From contig JADKGC010000007.1 in NCBI GenBank assembly GCA_016717205.1, positions 186,001 through 250,000 of the forward strand: 64,000 bases of DNA, given 5' to 3'. The position numbers and the translations under genes were made by a program. This DNA comes from Candidatus Flexifilum breve. Its GTDB lineage: Bacteria; Chloroflexota; Anaerolineae; Aggregatilineales; Phototrophicaceae. Positions 61,700-64,000 of this stretch are shown piece by piece. The number at the start of each line of letters is the position of its first letter. The first letter of the stretch is position 1. The notes under the pieces were generated by a model. It saw only the letters and a list, made by a program, of their open reading frames with translations, ran no database searches and was not told the DNA's origin.

Positions 61700-61778
61700 G
61701 TGTGCCTATCCCTAGGTGAACAGTTTGGGGCGGGGATGGAGAGCGCAGTTGAGTCTAGGGTAACGCAGAGTTGAGCGA

Positions 61779-62597
61779 ATGGACACATTTTCACTACTCA
61801 CTCTAAACTGTTTCGGCGTGCCGGGCTGGAATACCCGAGCACGCCTGCGAACGTTAAGCCGGATTCTGAACGAAGCGCCTTACGGGTTGGTGTGCTTGCA
61901 AGAAGTCCAGACGCATCGCTACCGTCAGCTACTAACGACCGGTTGCCAGACCAGCTATGTCGCGCAAGCCTATGCCGGATTCGTGCATGCCCCGAAAGGC
62001 GGATTGCTCACGCTGGCGCGCACCAGCATCGATCAGCACGAATTTCGGCTTTTTCACGAGCGGGGCTTGTGGTATACCCCGGCGGTCATGGACTGGATTC
62101 TGCATAAGGGCGTGCTGGTAACCAATCTGACGGTAGCTGGGATGCCGATCACGGTGCTGAACACGCACTTGACCGCCAACTACATGGGTGACTGGACGCG
62201 GAACAACCCCTTCGCCAAACAGGAATACACCGAACTAATGCAGATCGCGGAGCTGGTCAACGCGCAGCCCGCCGAACGGTTGGTGATTGTATGTGGCGAT
62301 TTCAATATCCCGCGCGGATCCTGGTTGTATGATGAACTGCTCGCCGCGGCGGGGCTGGTTGATCCGCTGAGCGGGGATATGCGTCCGACGTTTCGTCCGT
62401 ACAGCGGCATGGGACGACATTATGGGGCGCCGATTGATTTCACACTGTACCGCGCGCCGCAGAATCTTCAGCTAAATGTGGAAGCGGAACTCAAGTTTGA
62501 GAGCAAGGTGTCGGTTGAAGGGCGCGTGGCGTTCCTGTCGGATCATCTCGGCATTGAAACGCGCTTCACATGGTCGCACCAGACCGTGACCGCCTAA
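61779..62597 (+). CDS. Endonuclease/exonuclease/phosphatase family protein
   Basis: 272 aa, ATG at 61779 with only GAG upstream. All EEP-superfamily motifs are present: LLTLNCFG (Asn), CLQEVQTHRY (metal Glu), LNTHLTANY (His), VCGDFNIPRGSWLYDELLAA (Asp, Asn), and LSDHLGIET (Asp-His). PIDFTLYR replaces the usual IDYIF. No signal peptide. The layout is closest to sphingomyelinase-like or general phosphodiesterase members; the substrate may be a phospholipid headgroup, inositol phosphate or nucleic acid. Confidence 0.9.
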   Translation: MDTFSLLTLNCFGVPGWNTRARLRTLSRILNEAPYGLVCLQEVQTHRYRQLLTTGCQTSYVAQAYAGFVHAPKGGLLTLARTSIDQHEFRLFHERGLWYTPAVMDWILHKGVLVTNLTVAGMPITVLNTHLTANYMGDWTRNNPFAKQEYTELMQIAELVNAQPAERLVIVCGDFNIPRGSWLYDELLAAAGLVDPLSGDMRPTFRPYSGMGRHYGAPIDFTLYRAPQNLQLNVEAELKFESKVSVEGRVAFLSDHLGIETRFTWSHQTVTA

Positions 62598-62631
62598 CAA
62601 GGGGGCGCAGGTGCCTGCGCCCCAGAATCGA

Positions 62632-63444
62632 CTAGCTTGCGACGATGCGGTTGAGAAAGGCGCGGACAACTTGCAGATACGCAGCGAACTGATCGCGGCG
62701 GACGCTGTGCCCGGCTCCGGCAATGGGCGCGACCTCGATGTGCGGGATGAGCGCTTGCAGGAATGCGATGCCAGTGGGACCGATTGCGGCGCCGACCGCC
62801 GGATCGGCGGGGATCAAGAGCGTGGGGCAGGTAATCTTCCCAAAAACCGCCGTCCAATCGAGCGACAGATTGCCGGGCTTGAGCACATTGAGCGCATTCC
62901 AACTCAACTGGAGCTTAGAGTCCGCCCACGGCTCAATCTCATCGAGCGACCATCCCGGCGTGGCGACCTGCTGCTCGCTGATGAGCTGCTCGCGTGTTTT
63001 ACTCTTGACGACCGGGATCCAGTCGTTGAAACCGGCAGGCTGCGGCGGAGCTGTCCACCAATCCGGCGGGTCTTCGAGGATGATGGCGCGAGGGACGGTG
63101 GGATAAGTGCCAGTCAGTGTCATCGTGGTGGCCGCGCCCATCGAGTGACCGAGCAAAATCGGCTGCTTCAACCCCAAACCGTGGATGAGGCCAGCTAGAT
63201 CATTGACTTGTGACATCTGATCGTAGCCGTCCTCAGGCGCTTCGGAGAGGCCATGACCCCGCGCGTCGGGCATGATCACGTCAAAGTCGGCTTGCAAGGC
63301 GTCGGCGAGGGGCGTCCAGCACAGGCCATTGTCCGTGAAGCCGTGCGAGAGAACGAGCGGCGGGAGATCACCGCCGGTGCGGGTGTAATGCAGGCGCAGA
63401 CCATTACTGGTCACCTCGCCGGACTGCCAGTTACGCTGAGACAT
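62632..63444 (-). CDS. Alpha/beta hydrolase
   Basis: 270 aa, ATG at 63444 with GGAGG 6 nt upstream. Fold elements: LVLSHGFTDNGLCW, VIMPDARGHGLSEAPEDGYD, nucleophile Ser in LGHSMGAATTMTLTGTYP, acid in LLIPADPAVGAAI, catalytic His in AGAGHSVRRDQF. The cap (DPPDWWTAPPQPAGFNDW, then IVKSK-like VVKSKTREQL) is moderate in size. Epoxide-hydrolase or esterase-like, cytoplasmic; substrate unknown. Convergent with the EEP gene. Confidence 0.9.
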   Translation of the reverse strand: MSQRNWQSGEVTSNGLRLHYTRTGGDLPPLVLSHGFTDNGLCWTPLADALQADFDVIMPDARGHGLSEAPEDGYDQMSQVNDLAGLIHGLGLKQPILLGHSMGAATTMTLTGTYPTVPRAIILEDPPDWWTAPPQPAGFNDWIPVVKSKTREQLISEQQVATPGWSLDEIEPWADSKLQLSWNALNVLKPGNLSLDWTAVFGKITCPTLLIPADPAVGAAIGPTGIAFLQALIPHIEVAPIAGAGHSVRRDQFAAYLQVVRAFLNRIVAS

Positions 63445-63507
63445 GGCTAACCTCCAAAGGGTGCGGCGACGCGCTGACCGGGTAACTGCGAGTCAGCGCG
63501 TCGTGGT

Positions 63508-64000
63508 CTAGTAATTGGTGAAGATGAAGCTGTTCAGTTTAGGGAACAGCACATCGGCAAGCTGCTGGTTGCGTCCCCAAATCCCGACATCCGGATACAT
63601 CGACCGCAGTTCGGCGCGGCTGCGGTAGCCTAACACGAGCGGTGCGAGCAGCAGTGGCGGCAAACGGAAGCCCCACGTATCACTCGCGCCAATGGACTGA
63701 ACGGAGATGAGTTTACCGCGTTCGAACTGCAATTCGACGGTGTCGCGGTACAAATTGATAGGCAGGGTTTCAGTCAAGTCGGCAAACAAGCTGGCGGCGA
63801 GACGACGTTCCAATACGGGCGTCAGTTTCCGCAGCAGACGAGCCGCATCCGGAACATGAATTTGCCAGGAGTAGTCGTCGCGTAAGGCTGCGCCATATGG
63901 CCGACCCGCTTGCACCAGATCGCTGGTGGCGGGCAGATTGAGGCGGACGTAGGGTTTACCGCGTTCCGCCGCGATGTGCTTAAGCCATCCGAACAGTCCG
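63508..64000 (-). CDS. GNAT-like acetyltransferase C-terminal part (5' end outside window)
   Basis: The minus-strand frame is open through the window edge (GLFGWLKHIAAERGKPYVRL upstream of the visible starts), giving 163 residues of a longer protein. RGKPYVRLNLPATSDLVQAG fits the closing beta-strand of a GNAT fold. The rest (YSWQIHVPDAARLLRKLTPV, LYRDTVELQFERGKLISV, PLLLAPLVLGYRSRAELRSM, LADVLFPKLNSFI) matches the sterol-carrier-like tail common in Chloroflexota GNAT proteins. The catalytic half is not in the window, so the call is tentative. Confidence 0.65.
   Translation of the reverse strand, partial: GLFGWLKHIAAERGKPYVRLNLPATSDLVQAGRPYGAALRDDYSWQIHVPDAARLLRKLTPVLERRLAASLFADLTETLPINLYRDTVELQFERGKLISVQSIGASDTWGFRLPPLLLAPLVLGYRSRAELRSMYPDVGIWGRNQQLADVLFPKLNSFIFTNY

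Overview
The window looks like a chromosomal segment of a Chloroflexota bacterium, probably Anaerolineae-like. This is inferred from gene repertoire, not from a marker gene: family-5 and family-1 ABC uptake loci without ATPase genes, a ROK/GH31 sugar locus, many STAND (NB-ARC) regulators with TPR tails, a very large PKD/beta-propeller surface protein, and short GTAG...CTAC palindromic repeats. Most of the window is GC-rich. About 18.5-28.4 kb is visibly more AT-rich and looks acquired.

Layout. (1) 0-6.5 kb: an RpiR-type regulator divergent from a peptide ABC operon. Its binding protein is broken by a 1-nt deletion; two permeases and a D-aminoacylase-like amidohydrolase lacking normal metal ligands follow. 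(2) 6.5-12.7 kb: two SnoaL-like proteins, a quinone-oxidoreductase-like MDR, a LuxR-NB-ARC regulator, a 54-aa protein and a decayed TPR gene. (3) 13-16.7 kb: an AraC regulator divergent from two aldo/keto reductases and an NTF2-like protein. The promoter has AraC-style direct repeats, and a remnant of a zinc alcohol dehydrogenase lies in the leader. (4) 18.5-28.4 kb, the most unusual part: a lysyl-tRNA-synthetase-like pseudoenzyme divergent from a SARP-NB-ARC-TPR regulator, with three CGTCC heptamers at an exact 11-bp period ending 8 bp before a -10. Next come a 41-aa secreted cysteine-rich peptide, an NB-ARC ATPase and two overlapping TPR genes, then the C-terminal remnant of a serine recombinase and tRNA-Glu(CTC). 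(5) 28.4-38.5 kb: an acetamidase, then a ROK regulator, sugar ABC permeases and binding protein, and a GH31 glucosidase, with the same palindromic operator in front of the ROK gene and of the transporter. Small genes and a ParB-like protein follow. (6) 38.7-44.6 kb: DUF1059, a second peptide ABC operon with an alpha/beta hydrolase, and an SDR. (7) 44.7-52.2 kb: one gene for a ~2,500-residue surface protein. (8) 52.8-64 kb: phosphoglucose isomerase, a luciferase-like monooxygenase, an ApnL-like lactonase with a DUF1349 protein, a glycerophosphodiesterase, D-galactonate dehydratase, a PPOX flavoprotein, an EEP nuclease/phosphatase, a hydrolase and a truncated GNAT-like gene.

Together the genes suggest a heterotroph scavenging peptides, oligosaccharides and sugar acids, with several stress-type oxidoreductase cassettes. 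Region 4 may be a mobile signalling or conflict island: a SARP-STAND protein that probably controls its own promoter and perhaps the divergent synthetase-like gene, beside a split NB-ARC/TPR module that shares its upstream region with a secreted peptide.
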